Source of the DNA: Bathynomus jamesi
Taxonomy: Eukaryota > Arthropoda > Malacostraca > Isopoda > Cirolanidae
DNA length: 64,000 bases
Direction of reading: 5' to 3'
Assembly: GCA_023014485.1 (NCBI GenBank)
Contig: JAJOZX010005614.1
Location: forward strand, 72,501 to 136,500
Below, one piece after another: positions 11,641 to 20,945 of this stretch. The translations under genes and the position numbers were made by a program. Under the pieces are notes generated by a model. The model was not told the DNA's origin and searched no databases. It saw only the letters and a list, made by a program, of their open reading frames with translations. Each line of letters starts with the position of its first letter. Position 1 is the stretch's first letter.

Positions 11641-11949
11641 TAAAATTCTAACAAATTAGTTAAACAAGACCTATGGCGTCGAAACCCATGCTGACTATTA
11701 ATCAAATCTCTACTTTCTAATTGATCGATGATACGATCCCTAACTACGGATTCCAAAAGTTTACCGATAATTATCGGTAAACTTTTGGAATCCGTAGTTA
11801 GGGATCGTATCATCGATCACTTAGAAAGTAGAGATTTGATTAATAGTCAGCATGGGTTTCGACGCCATAGGTCTTGTTTAACTAATTTGTTAGAATTTTA
11901 TAACGAAATAGTGCGCGAATACGATAGGCATAGAGCAGCTGACGTTATT
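11592..11949. repeat. 358-bp near-perfect palindrome inside RT
   Basis: Positions 11592-11770 are the reverse complement of 11771-11949, with no spacer and one mismatch (Gln versus His codon in IID[Q/H]LES). The right arm is the normal RT reading frame (GKLLESVV ... EYDRHRAAD); the left arm is its inverted duplicate. Together with the 38-nt palindrome this looks like foldback template switching, either in the genome or during sequencing/assembly. Confidence 0.95.
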
Positions 11950-13020
11950 TATTTAAATTTTAAAAAGGCGTTCGATACAGTTCCGCATAGGAGACTAATT
12001 GCGAAGGTCAAAGCGCACGGTATACGCGGTCAGATAGCTAACTGGTTAGAAGAATGGCTTCGTGCTAGGAGACAGAGGGTGGAAGTTAATGGTAGTGAAT
12101 CGGGGTGGTTAGATGTAGGTAGCAGTGTCCCACAGGGTTCAGTGTTAGGCCCATTGCTATTCGTAATTTACATTAACGACATAGATGTAGGATTGACTAG
12201 TAACGTGTCAAAATTCGCGGACGATACTAAAATAGGCGGTAAGGTTGTTAACGAGGACGATAGTAATAGGCTCCAAGACGATGTAAATAGGATTATGGAG
12301 TGGACAGATAAGTGGCAGATGCAATTTAACGTAGACAAATGTAAAGTTTTGCATATAGGTTCTCGCAACAATAATTACACGTACACGATGGATGATAGGG
12401 AGTTAGCGAGCGTTGACGAGGAAGTAGATTTAGGCGTACGCGTATCTAAGGATTTAAAGGTTAGGAACCAGTGCCTGGAGTCTTGCGCAAAAGCTAATAG
12501 GATGTTAGGCTTCATAGCGCGTAATTTCGAATTTAAATCGAAGGATATTATATTGCCCCTTTACAAGTCCCTAGTCAGGCCTCATTTAGAATATGCCGTT
12601 CAGTTTTGGTGCCCGTACTTGCGTGAGGATATTGATAGGTTAGAAAGAGTTCAACGTCTTGCCACGAAACTAATTCCGTCATTGCGCAACAAACCTTATG
12701 AAGATAAGATTAAAGAGTTAGACCTGTATTCACTCGAAACTAAGAGATTAAGGGGGGAGCTTACTGAAGTTTTCAAAATCGTTAATAACATCGATAATGT
12801 AAATTTTGACAAATTGTTCACTTTCGATAATAGTAATACTCGTAATAACGGATTTAAGTTGCGTGGCAGACGTTTCATTACTAATATCGCTAAAAACTTC
12901 TTTACGTTTAAAGTAATTGATAAATGGAATAATCTTCCCGCGCCCGTCGTGAACTCTACCAGCGTTAATGTGTTTAAGAACTGTCTTGACAGACATTTTA
13001 AAAATATTAACGTTGTTTAA
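11728..13020 (+). CDS. CR1-like ORF2 RT domain, open reading frame
   Basis: This 430-codon open frame encodes the RT palm, thumb and C-terminal region. Motifs: SQHGFRRHRSCLTNLLEF, VIYLNFKKAFDTVPHRRL (motif A; Asn replaces the usual Asp in YLDF), SSVPQGSVLGPLLF (motif B), KFADDTKIGG (motif C, FADD). The thumb has PLYKSLVRPHLEYAVQFWCPY and RLERVQRLATKLIPS, and the C-terminal stretch has FFTFKVIDKWNNLPAPVVNS. The first 14 codons read through the antisense arm of the palindrome, so the predicted start is an artefact; family sequence begins at GKLLESVV (about 11776). It is intact from there to the stop but lacks continuity with the endonuclease. Confidence 0.88.
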   Translation: MIRSLTTDSKSLPIIIGKLLESVVRDRIIDHLESRDLINSQHGFRRHRSCLTNLLEFYNEIVREYDRHRAADVIYLNFKKAFDTVPHRRLIAKVKAHGIRGQIANWLEEWLRARRQRVEVNGSESGWLDVGSSVPQGSVLGPLLFVIYINDIDVGLTSNVSKFADDTKIGGKVVNEDDSNRLQDDVNRIMEWTDKWQMQFNVDKCKVLHIGSRNNNYTYTMDDRELASVDEEVDLGVRVSKDLKVRNQCLESCAKANRMLGFIARNFEFKSKDIILPLYKSLVRPHLEYAVQFWCPYLREDIDRLERVQRLATKLIPSLRNKPYEDKIKELDLYSLETKRLRGELTEVFKIVNNIDNVNFDKLFTFDNSNTRNNGFKLRGRRFITNIAKNFFTFKVIDKWNNLPAPVVNSTSVNVFKNCLDRHFKNINVV

Positions 13021-13140
13021 AATTAAAAAACAATTAGCAACAGGAGCTCTGGGGGTGGTGGTCGAGGATGAGTCTGTTGACGATTAATGCCAGCTTGTGA
13101 CATGCCAGCGTGTGATGCCAGCAATAAAATTAAAAAAAAA

Positions 13141-13596
13141 AAATTAGACTAACACGAACGTAGATGTAGCTCGTATCGTAAACTAACCCACTTTTTGTTT
13201 AACTTTACCTGCTTTTTTTTTTTTTTCTTATCTCCTTACTTTCCATGTCTGTAACTCTCTTTTCTTGCATGTTTGTAGTTTGCATGGTATGACAGTGAGT
13301 TAAGACTGTGTTTGCATGGTTTGTAACCGTTCTTATTTTACTTCTTTTCATTTTTCATCCCTCCTATTTTCTCCGACTATTTTTCTGACTTGTCGGCAGT
13401 GGCCGGCGGATGATGATTATGAGTCTCTCTTTTTCTGAATGAATGTTAACCCACGAGTGATAGATGTTCCTCCTTACTTAACCTTATTCTCTTCTCTTCT
13501 CTTCTCTTAACCCTCTACTCTTTCTCTCGGGCTAACCTTAGAGTGAATCTTAGGGTCTTTGTTAGCCTTAGCTTCTGTAGAACTGTAGATCTGATC
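13141..13596. other. Intergenic, no gene seen
   Basis: T-rich stretches and a TTCTCTTCTC-type run near 13490-13510 lie between the LINE 3' end and the next exon-like module. No credible coding sequence or terminal repeat is visible. Confidence 0.6.
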
Positions 13597-14135
13597 GTCG
13601 TTTGAGACACTTTGATGCAAATTATACAATTTCTATTTTTATTGCGTTCAGAGGGAGAATCGCAAGAAGGAAATGAAGGAGAACCGAAGGATGGTGAATA
13701 TGTATTGACCAATACTCTCTATGAATCACTCGAATCTAGAATGCAACAACAAAGTAAGCATTTTTTCTTAGACTTTCTATAAAAGATGTTTCGAATCAGA
13801 AAACAAAGTCAGTCCGAGTAAATCATCTGAAGCATGTTTTCAAACTTCTCTGATGCTGCGCTATGATTCCTACCTAGATAACACAACGAACTAGGCCTCA
13901 ATTCTTAACATAAAAGAGGATGAACGAGCCAAATCGTCGGAACTAAACTTAATTACTAACAACATATATGTTAACTTGACCTAACTTGTCAGGTTTGATT
14001 ATTTTGTTTCGCTTCCAGAGAAAATCCCATTTCAAGAGAATGGTATTTTCTCCGAAAAAAAAATTACGTCTATTTTCATAACAGACTATCAATTTATTTA
14101 AAGTAAATTGTTTGCAAATTTATATTTTCAGCTCA
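13597..14135 (+). repeat. Exon-like repeat module, copy D
   Basis: The exon-like part is 13652-13753 (102 nt), open in the frame EYVLTNTLYESLESRM, with acceptor AG at 13650-13651 and GTAAGC donor at 13754. The intron-like part runs 13754-14018 with GACCTAAC near 13978 and acceptor GCTTCCAG. This copy stays closest to the consensus. Confidence 0.78.
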
Positions 14136-14270
14136 AGATGAGGTGTGTAGTGAGATGATTGAATGTGGAGGTAGAATGGTGCTTTAGTAGCTGTGAAAGG
14201 TACATCAAAGAGCGAAGGAAAGTGGATGTGTTTCGGGTGATTGGACAAAAGTTATAATTCTACCAATGTA
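14136..14270 (+). pseudogene. Decayed RT fragment, interrupted
   Basis: Short piece of the second-clade RT (EVCSEMIECGGRMVL, then DWTKVIIL). It stops at ACCAATGTA, where a mariner-type end begins. A near-copy of the last 27 bp reappears at 17105, where the RT fragment resumes. Confidence 0.5.
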
Positions 14271-14440
14271 TCAGGTCATCCCATAAGTAATGTCGTTTTT
14301 TACGATAGATTAAGTTTAAACTACTCCTACTCGGTTTAAGCATAAATTTTCCGAAAGTTATATCTAAGAGGAGATCTATCGTGTTTCGCTACATACTGTG
14401 AAAAATGCTCTGCATGAATTGGTCCCCAATTAACCCACCC
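14271..14440. mobile_element. Mariner left-end fragment
   Basis: TCAGGTCATCCCATAAGTAA at 14271, directly after TA, matches the terminal repeat of the mariner at 42047-44426 and its complement at 44405-44426. No opposite end is found nearby, so this is a solo end or truncated copy. The boundary at 14440 is approximate. Confidence 0.6.
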
Positions 14441-15350
14441 CTAATATCTCCAGTCTAACTATAGAGTAGATTAAGTCTAGCTTTGTAGGGGTCAGCGTAG
14501 AGATTCCGGAAATGGTCCAGAGCTGGCAGATAAATTGAGGTCCACAGTAGGATTCCTCACCAAATTAGGTTAGGGCAATCTACCTTCATCTTTGTTAAGC
14601 TATGAGTTGATGCTAGGTCTTAGACCACAATGTAGGCCTAATTTGTCTGACCCAGCTTAATTTACGGCGTTTACTTCTAACTGGGTTAAAAACACAATTA
14701 GTCACTTACTGTATGTTATTAGAGAGTCCCTTTTCCCCTTTTGTTTAATTGTTGAGAGCGTACTTGCTGGTGGGGATCTTTTTTCCGTTGTTTTTTCTTC
14801 TCCTTCCTCCCGTTCCGTCTTTTCGCCCCGTTCCTCGTTTTCCTTCTTCCTTGTCCTTTTTTCGCGGGGCTTTTTCCACCAGCGTCCTCTTGGTTTTTTT
14901 CGGTTGGTTGATCGGTAATGTATATCTATTAATGAGCACGCTCTTGTCACAGTATATAAATACTAGTGTGGAGAATAACTCTGGTGAGCAACCAATTGGT
15001 TTCATCCACCCAGTTATTGACATAAAAGGAATTTAATAATTGTTAGATTAACTACCTACCTACTCAGTGAACCATTTTCGTTACCTCCCACCTACCCACA
15101 CATCAGTTTTCCATATACCGGGGGCCCCGGGAGATAAAAATCTTGGTGTCATTGTCACCAATTTTTATGTCTGAGTGTAGACTAGCTAATTATTTGACTG
15201 TAAATGCCTGTTAATCTGATTAACAGTGACTATCCTCACCTTCTCATGGAGAAGATGTAGCATTTACTTAGAAGAAAAAACATACATCCATAGGATGAAA
15301 CTGTCCATGGTCTTTACCATAAGAAAAGGAAAAGTGAAAGTTAGAAGATG
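14441..15350 (-). other. Possible BEL/Pao 3' flank or LTR; no gene
   Basis: This stretch lies downstream (in minus orientation) of the Pao integrase gene. It includes a pyrimidine-rich tract (14780-14880) and an imperfect palindrome near 15140-15170 built from TTGGTG...CACCAA. I could not identify LTR boundaries or a second LTR, so the assignment is positional only. The open frames crossing it are low-complexity. Confidence 0.35.
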
Positions 15351-15353
15351 AAA

Positions 15354-17106
15354 TTACAATTCCCCAGCATCTATTTTTTGTTGTAAAACTAGTCGCGCCT
15401 TTAACGCTGTTTGTCGCTGAGGTCTTGTGTCTGTCAATGTTGTAGTAGGATGCGTTACCGCTCCTACTGTCAAGGGAATAGTTACTGGAAGTTCAGTGTT
15501 TCCAGTTGTTACTGTCGGTGGAGACGGGTCTCCAAAGTCCATTGTTTTGGGTCCAGACTCTAGGGGGTACAAAAGAGAAATGTCTCTTGTTGTGTCACCC
15601 GTTGGTCCTTAATTTGACCACTCTTGTTACCCCGTCTGCCCCTGGTCTGAGTTCTAAAACTCTAGCCAGAGGCCAGTATTGTCTTGGAGTACTGTCATGT
15701 AAGAGAACAAGGTCCCCTACCTTAATTGTATCAGACCAATCCTTCTTAGTCATTTGTTTATGTCTCTCCCTTAGACACATCAAGTACTCAGTTTTCCACT
15801 GTTTAATGAAATAAGTTTTAACTCTAGTTAAGTGTTGTAACTTAGTCTGGAGTTCTTCATGTCGTTGAGTCCAGTTTTGGTCTTCTGAAGAGTCTATATT
15901 GTAGTCCGGCAGGAGACTAACTTGTTCTCCCCCGAATCAAATGATTTGGAGTTAATGGTTCCGGGTGAGTGGTCTATTGTTGATGATGTTCTCAATCTCA
16001 GCCAGGAGAGTGAGCAACTCAAACAAGTGTATCTGTTTTTTACCAATTGCTTTCTTCAAGCAATTCTTTACTGTTTGTATATTCCTCTCCCAGATAGAAC
16101 CATATCAAGGAGAGGCAACCGGAATATACTTCCACTTTATGTTTGAATTTTGTACATATAATTGTGTGAGTTCATTGCTTAACAAGTCGTCGATGACCTG
16201 TTCACCAGCCTTGAAATATGTAGCATTGTCAGTCCAAACTGTCTTGGGTACTGAATGTCGTGCACAGAATCTCTTAAAGACAGCAGCAAAAGATTCTGCT
16301 GCAAGGTCCTCCACAACACCCAGATAAACAGCTCGTGAGGCAGCACATGTAAACAGTACAATGTACATTTTTTGTTCAGTGTCAACCACCTCTACTTATG
16401 GGGTCAATGCCTACAGTCTCAAAGGGTCTGTTGAGAGTAACTCTCTCCTCTGGCAAAGCAGGAGGATTTGGTTTCCTATAGGGCCTAGCATGAATACGCC
16501 TACATGTGACACACTCATTCAGGACTGTTTTAACAGTGATCCTTCCCTTGGGTATCCAATAAGTTTTTCTTAATGCAGTTAGTGTCTGTGGTACTCCCAT
16601 ATGATGTACATCATTGTGTGTTTGTCTGATGATTAATGTTGTCAAATAGCTAAATCTAGGTAAAAGGATTGGATGTTTGCTTTTGTAAGACAGTTTTGAT
16701 TTGTCTAACCTCCCTTTACACCTTAGAAGACCTTCCTCATCTCTGAACAAGTTTAGATCCACAATTACTGATGGTACAGGCTCCTTTGTTTGTTTCCCAT
16801 TTGTCAAGAATTCTAACTCTTTATTGTACTCCTTTTGTTGTGCATGCCCTATCCAGTACTTGGTTGCAACTTCTGTATAATTATGATTGTTCTTATTTAG
16901 CTGTTTGTTAATTGTAGTTAAACACTATAAACAGTTGTGAGCAAACCTCAAACAGTAGGCTGTGACGCTGACAAGTTTGCTGAAATCAGAATAATGTTCA
17001 TAATTAGTGATTGGTTCAACCTTTTCATTTGAAAAGATTAAATTTAATGTCAAGTTAACTTAGTCCACAGGCCATTGGTCTGTATTACAGAGCCACTTAG
17101 GTCCCA
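15354..17106 (-). pseudogene. BEL/Pao retrotransposon Pol: integrase and C-terminus
   Basis: Read from 17106 downward, pieces in order: WLCNTDQWPVD; TKYWIGHAQQKEY; then (16807-16382) RCKGRLDKSKL and HPILLPRFSYLTTLIIRQTH, with the H2C2 zinc-binding block H-x3-H...CVTC; TLNRPFETVGIDP; then (16389-16105) VLFTCAASRAVYLGVVEDL and KTVWTDNATYFKAG (integrase Asp block); after a shift WYGSIWERNIQTVK (Glu block); then (15783-15595) KVGDLVLLHDSTPRQYWPLARV, the DUF5641-type domain usual at the Pol end of Pao elements. It is broken by several frameshifts and stops. The protease/RT part is absent. Confidence 0.85.
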
Positions 17107-17235
17107 CGAACAAAAGTTATAATTCTAACAATGTATGAGGATAAAGGTAAAAAAAAAAGATGTTCAGACTATAAGGTGGAGGATGAATAAGGCAGCTTTA
17201 GGAATGTCAGAGATGTTGACCAAGTGAGTGAATGT
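17107..17235 (+). pseudogene. Decayed RT fragment resuming after insertion
   Basis: Continues the second-clade RT unit interrupted at 14270: KVIILTMYEDKGK, then VEDE-GSFRNVRDVDQV. The start repeats the 27 bp found just before 14271 with one difference. Confidence 0.5.
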
Positions 17236-17924
17236 AGATAGCAAGCGTTCTACACGAAGGTGTATTGGTGTTATCAATGATATATGGGTGAGGACAGGAC
17301 AATTTTTTGGCATGCTATTCACTGTCAAAAGTTAAAAAATTATATTACATCTGCCCGTCGTTTGAGACACTTTGATCCAACTTATAGTTTCTATTTTTAC
17401 TGCGTTAAGAGGGAGAATCGCAAGAAGGAAATGAAGGAGAACCGATGGAGGGTGAATATGTGTTGACGAATACTCTCTATGAATCACTCGAATCTAGAAT
17501 GCAACAACAAAGTAAGTATTTTTTGTTTTTAGACTTTCTAAAAAAAAAATTTCGAATCAGAAAACAATGTCAGTCCGAGTAAATCATCTGAAGCATATTT
17601 CCAAACTTCTCTGATGCCGCCCTATGATTAGCGCCTAGATAACAACGAACTAGGCCTCAATGCTTCACATAAAAGAGGATGAACGAGCCAAATCGTCGGA
17701 ACTTAACTTAACTACTAACAACACACATATTAACCTGACCTAACTTGTCAGTTTTGATTATTTTATTTCACTTACAGAGAAAATCCAATTTCAAGAGAGT
17801 GGTATTTTTTTCTGAAATAAATGGTATATTTTCATAACTGACTATCCAATTATTTAAAGTAAATTATTTGCAAATTTATGATATTTTCAACTCAATTTGG
17901 AGTAGTACTAGTTTCTTATGAAAA
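17236..17924 (+). repeat. Exon-like repeat module, copy E
   Basis: The exon-like part is 17410-17511 (102 nt; acceptor mutated from CAG to AAG but still AG; donor GTAAGT). The intron-like part 17512-17777 ends CACTTACAG. The module runs to GAAAAAATAATAC at 17932, where a hAT derivative is inserted. The region upstream of the exon (17225-17340) repeats 1755-1870. Confidence 0.78.
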
Positions 17925-18204
17925 AATAATACCAGGCCGAGGAAAGGAGGGAGAGGGGGCTACAAAATCCTCGGGGACCGACCCTCTGGGATGTCTGGAC
18001 CGTGAAAAAAATACATTACAAAATAACTTTTGGTATAACTAACGTTTAAAAATTGTCTCAACAGATAGCAGTACCAGTAACTAGAACATGTTTCCAACAG
18101 CACTGCACAGCTACACAGTCAGTCACTTGTTAGGCTGCTGTTGTGACAACTCTGTTGGTTTGCAGTGGTTCAGTTCTTCATTGTTTTAAGGTGAAGTTAG
18201 CATT

Positions 18205-18401
18205 ATGGAGTACAAATATATGTCTGGAGCACAGAAAAGAAAAGAAAAGCTCGTGTTGAAAAGTGCCTCAGGTCAACTCTATGTGAAGAGCGCCTCACAG
18301 GTTTGGGAACATTGGCCATTGAATCAAAACTCCCAAGAGACCTAAACTTTGATGATATAATTGAAACATTTGCTAACAGAAAAGCCCGCAAAGCATCGTA
18401 A
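18205..18401 (+). pseudogene. hAT transposase N- and C-terminal fusion remnant
   Basis: The start is MEYKYMSGAQKRKEK, resembling the MDKKRSKLSGAQFRKKRK start of the hAT at 32419. A few codons later the sequence, in another frame, reads VEKCLRSTLCEERLTGLGTL, then LNFDDIIETFANRKARKAS and a stop. This corresponds to the very C-terminal SYLRSTMSQERLTGLAIISI ... DDLIHDFASRKVRR of the 32-kb element. So nearly the whole gene has been deleted, joining the first exon to the last tens of codons: a classic internal-deletion non-autonomous derivative. Confidence 0.85.
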
Positions 18402-18491
18402 AATGATTTGTAGACTCGTAGACAACTTCACAACTAGACTGATTTGGTGTTTCGTGTTTTTATTCAAACATATTAACACTACTAAAAAATG

Positions 18492-18937
18492 TGGATCTTT
18501 TCCGTTTGACTGCCGCCATTGAAACATAATTAAACTTTTTGTATTTTGTATTTTAACTGAAATGTCTTGATGATACAAAATAAGTTACTTTATAAAAAGC
18601 TTTTCTTAATTTCCCCTTTAAATTTTGTTTCTTATAAACAATTTTAATTACTTTCAAGATCCATGCTTAATTTTTAAGTTTTAATCGTGTACTCAGAAAA
18701 ATAAGGGGATCACCTGAAGATCAGGGCCTCCAGCCTTCTTTAGTTAGCTTTATAAGGCTAACTAACAAAAATATCACGACCTAACCTAACCAATCGTCAA
18801 GGTCGTACAGTTAACCTAACGATTGGTTAGGTTAGGTCGTGATATTTTCGTTAGTTAGCCTTATAAGGCTAAGTAAAGAAGGCTGGGGGCACTCACCTCT
18901 TATGTTTCAATGGCGGCAGTCAAACGGAAAAGATCCA
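18492..18937. repeat. Nested inverted repeats inside the hAT derivative
   Basis: Outer arms 18492-18529 and 18900-18937 are perfect 38-bp complements (TGGATCTTTTCCGTTTGACT... and reverse). Between them, inner arms of about 65 bp (about 18733-18798 and 18820-18885) flank a short spacer and contain CCTAACCTAACC/GGTTAGGTTAGG. Each inner arm itself contains the palindrome-like AGTTAGC-TTATAA-GGCTAACT. The same nest occurs in the inverted copy at 62.6-63.05 kb. It probably represents one or two foldback elements inserted in the hAT derivative. Confidence 0.85.
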
Positions 18938-19276
18938 AAAATGTTAAGTTTTTTCTCTTATCAACAGTGTCTTAATTTTTAATAAACATATTACAGAACT
19001 ATTTCGTTCTAATAAATGTTTTTCAGTTATTGCCATTCATTTTTTCGCTTGTCAACAGTGTTTTAATTTTTAATAAACATATTACAGAACTGCTTCGTTC
19101 TATGAGAATAAATGTTTTTCAGTTATTGCCACTCATTCTCACCCTAAGTTAACTCAAAGTCACCTAAAAAATTTGTTTAAAAAAGCAGTAAAATTTGGTT
19201 GGTTGGGAGATTTAAGGAGTGGGGGCCTGATCATGCATCTTACCCTGGCCCAGTGCCAGCTTTCAGCGGCCCTCTG

Positions 19277-19324
19277 AATACTACTACTACTAATAATAAC
19301 AATAATAATTGTAATTCAGGTGAC

Positions 19325-19384
<60 letters not shown>

Positions 19385-19395
19385 TATATATGCAG
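19277..19395. repeat. ACT/AAT, GT and TA microsatellites
   Basis: After the hAT derivative come short trinucleotide repeats, the phrase GTAATTCAGGTGACGTGTG (also at 6100 and, reversed, at 62300), and a long (TA)n run. Confidence 0.85.
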
Positions 19396-19954
19396 TGCTT
19401 TTTTTCTGGTGGTACGCAATGGTACGCAATACCGGCACCTTTTTTCAAAAAATAAAAAATCCGTTATTTCCCAGAACCCTCTAGGAGTCTGTCAAATCTG
19501 AGTACCGGTACCTTTTTTCTAGAAAAAAGCTTTATATGTATATAGTCAAAAAGTCACTGGACGAAAAAGTTTACTAAATGTTAAAAGGTAACAAAAATAT
19601 AAACATCTGGAAGCGGCCTGTTTTGTTCATGGGCTGGCATAAGCAACATGCGATTTTCTATCGGTGTTAATCGGTGACTCATAATTCTATTTTGTGTCTA
19701 ATCTAAGATGACGAGGTGGTGGTTAGGTTAAGTTGTCTAATTTTTATGTCAGTTAGGTTTATTGTCGAAAGCTTTGAAATAAGTAAAGTAGGATTGGGTG
19801 GGCGAGGTTTCGTTGCCGCTGGTACTAATGGGCACTAAAAGAACAAAGGATAGGCCTCCCCAAGAAAACCTGAAGCAAAATATCTGTAAGTATTAATTAT
19901 GCTTAACTTCTAACTTAATCTTAACGGGCTAACATCCCAAGTTATTACAACCAA

Positions 19955-19955
<1 letters not shown>
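19396..19955. repeat. Dispersed ~570-bp repeat, copy 2
   Basis: Sister of 8453-9020 (see that entry), in the same orientation and followed by the same (AAT)n unit. No coding sequence. Confidence 0.8.
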
Positions 19956-19998
<43 letters not shown>

Positions 19999-20340
19999 AG
20001 CGAATGAAATACATCAAATAAAAGGAAGCTGAGCAAGCAGTATGCAAAATTAAGGCATGAAAATGAGCAGGAATTGATTTAATTGATCATTGGTGAGGTG
20101 ATTGAATATGGAAGTACAGTAGAATGGTGCTTCCATGGCTGTGGAAGATATTTGAAAATGCGTCGGAAAGTAGATGTGTTTCAAGTGATTGGACAAAAAT
20201 TATAATTCTACCAGTGGATAAGAAAAAAGGTTTACAGTTCATGTGGTGGATGATGAACAAGGCGGCTATAGGAATGTTGGAGGTGTTGATCAGTTGTCAG
20301 AAATAAGAGACCAAATTATAAGAAAATAATGGTGTTGTTT
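19956..20340 (+). pseudogene. AAT repeat and decayed RT fragment
   Basis: An (AAT)n tract of about 40 bp is followed by second-clade RT pieces: VIEYGSTVEWCF-like text, then MVLPWLWKIFENASESRCVSSDWTKIIILPV (20124-20216, open over this stretch), then GGRCxSVVRNK-like text. Stops interrupt it. Confidence 0.55.
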
Positions 20341-20379
20341 CGGAGAGTCCAATATTAGTTCAGAAATTATATTGCAGCT

Positions 20380-20945
20380 GATCATCGATTGAGACACTTT
20401 GATACAAATTATACAATTTCTATTTTTACTGCGTTCAGAGGAGTGATCGCATGAAGGAAATGAAAGAGAACCGACGGATGATGAATATGTGCTGACGAAT
20501 ACGCTCTATGAAACGTTCGAATCGAGAATGGAACAAAGAAGTAATTATTTTTGTTTTTGTTTTACACCTATTTTTTTTCAATCATTAAACAAATTCAATC
20601 CAAGTAAATCGTCTGAAGCATGTTTTCAAACTTCTTTGATGCTACACTATGATTCGCCTCTAGATAACAAAAGGAACTAGGACTCAATGAAAGAGAATGA
20701 ACGAGCCAAATCATCGGAACTTAACGTAACTCTTAACCAGACCCATGTTAACCTGACCTAACTTGTTGGATTTGATTATTTTATTTTGCTTACAGAGAAA
20801 ATACTGTTTCTAGAGAATATTTTTTCCCCCCCCACAAAAAGTCAGGCTAATTTTCATAACAGAGAATCACATTATTTAAAGTAAATTATTTGGAAACTTG
20901 AGATATTTACAGCTCAGTTTGAAGTACTAGTACTTTTTATGAACA
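20380..20945 (+). repeat. Exon-like repeat module, copy F (most diverged)
   Basis: The exon-like part is 20439-20540 (102 nt), acceptor CAG at 20436-20438, donor GTAATT. In the consensus frame it reads DDEYVLTNTLYETFESRM after one early stop (TGA in place of GAA). Several differences from the consensus are synonymous (TTG to CTG, ACT to ACG, TCT to TCG). The intron-like part 20541-20795 ends GCTTACAG. Confidence 0.75.

Larger units (their letters stand above)
9385..13140 (+). mobile_element. CR1-like LINE (plus strand), partly decayed
   Basis: The remains of a two-gene non-LTR element lie in order: an ORF1 esterase fragment (9400-9702), endonuclease (about 10090-10780), a linker with FEYVNNRKPI and the RT N-terminal part (about 11100-11560), RT palm and thumb (11771-13020), and a short 3' UTR ending in an A-rich stretch near 13130. 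It is the same general family as the minus-strand copies at 21.8-31.5 kb but clearly diverged from them (ORF2 shares motifs, not near-identity). It is AT-richer than those copies. Frameshifts in ORF1 and EN make it inactive. Confidence 0.85.
17933..19276 (+). mobile_element. hAT deletion derivative, copy A
   Basis: Ends: CAGGCCGAGGAAAGG at 17933 and the partly complementary CTTTCAGCGGCCC near the right end. Left flank AATAATAC (17925-17932), right flank AATACTAC (19277-19284): one mismatch in the 8-bp duplication. A second copy (62347-63600) lies inverted 44 kb away with a perfect duplication. Copy C of the exon-like module shows the unoccupied site. The interior has a fused transposase fragment and a nested inverted repeat. 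Confidence 0.85.

Noticed and set aside
15120..15175. BEL/Pao LTR boundary
   Set aside because: A palindrome-like TTGGTG...CACCAA occurs here, but no second LTR, polypurine tract or target duplication could be found to define an LTR.
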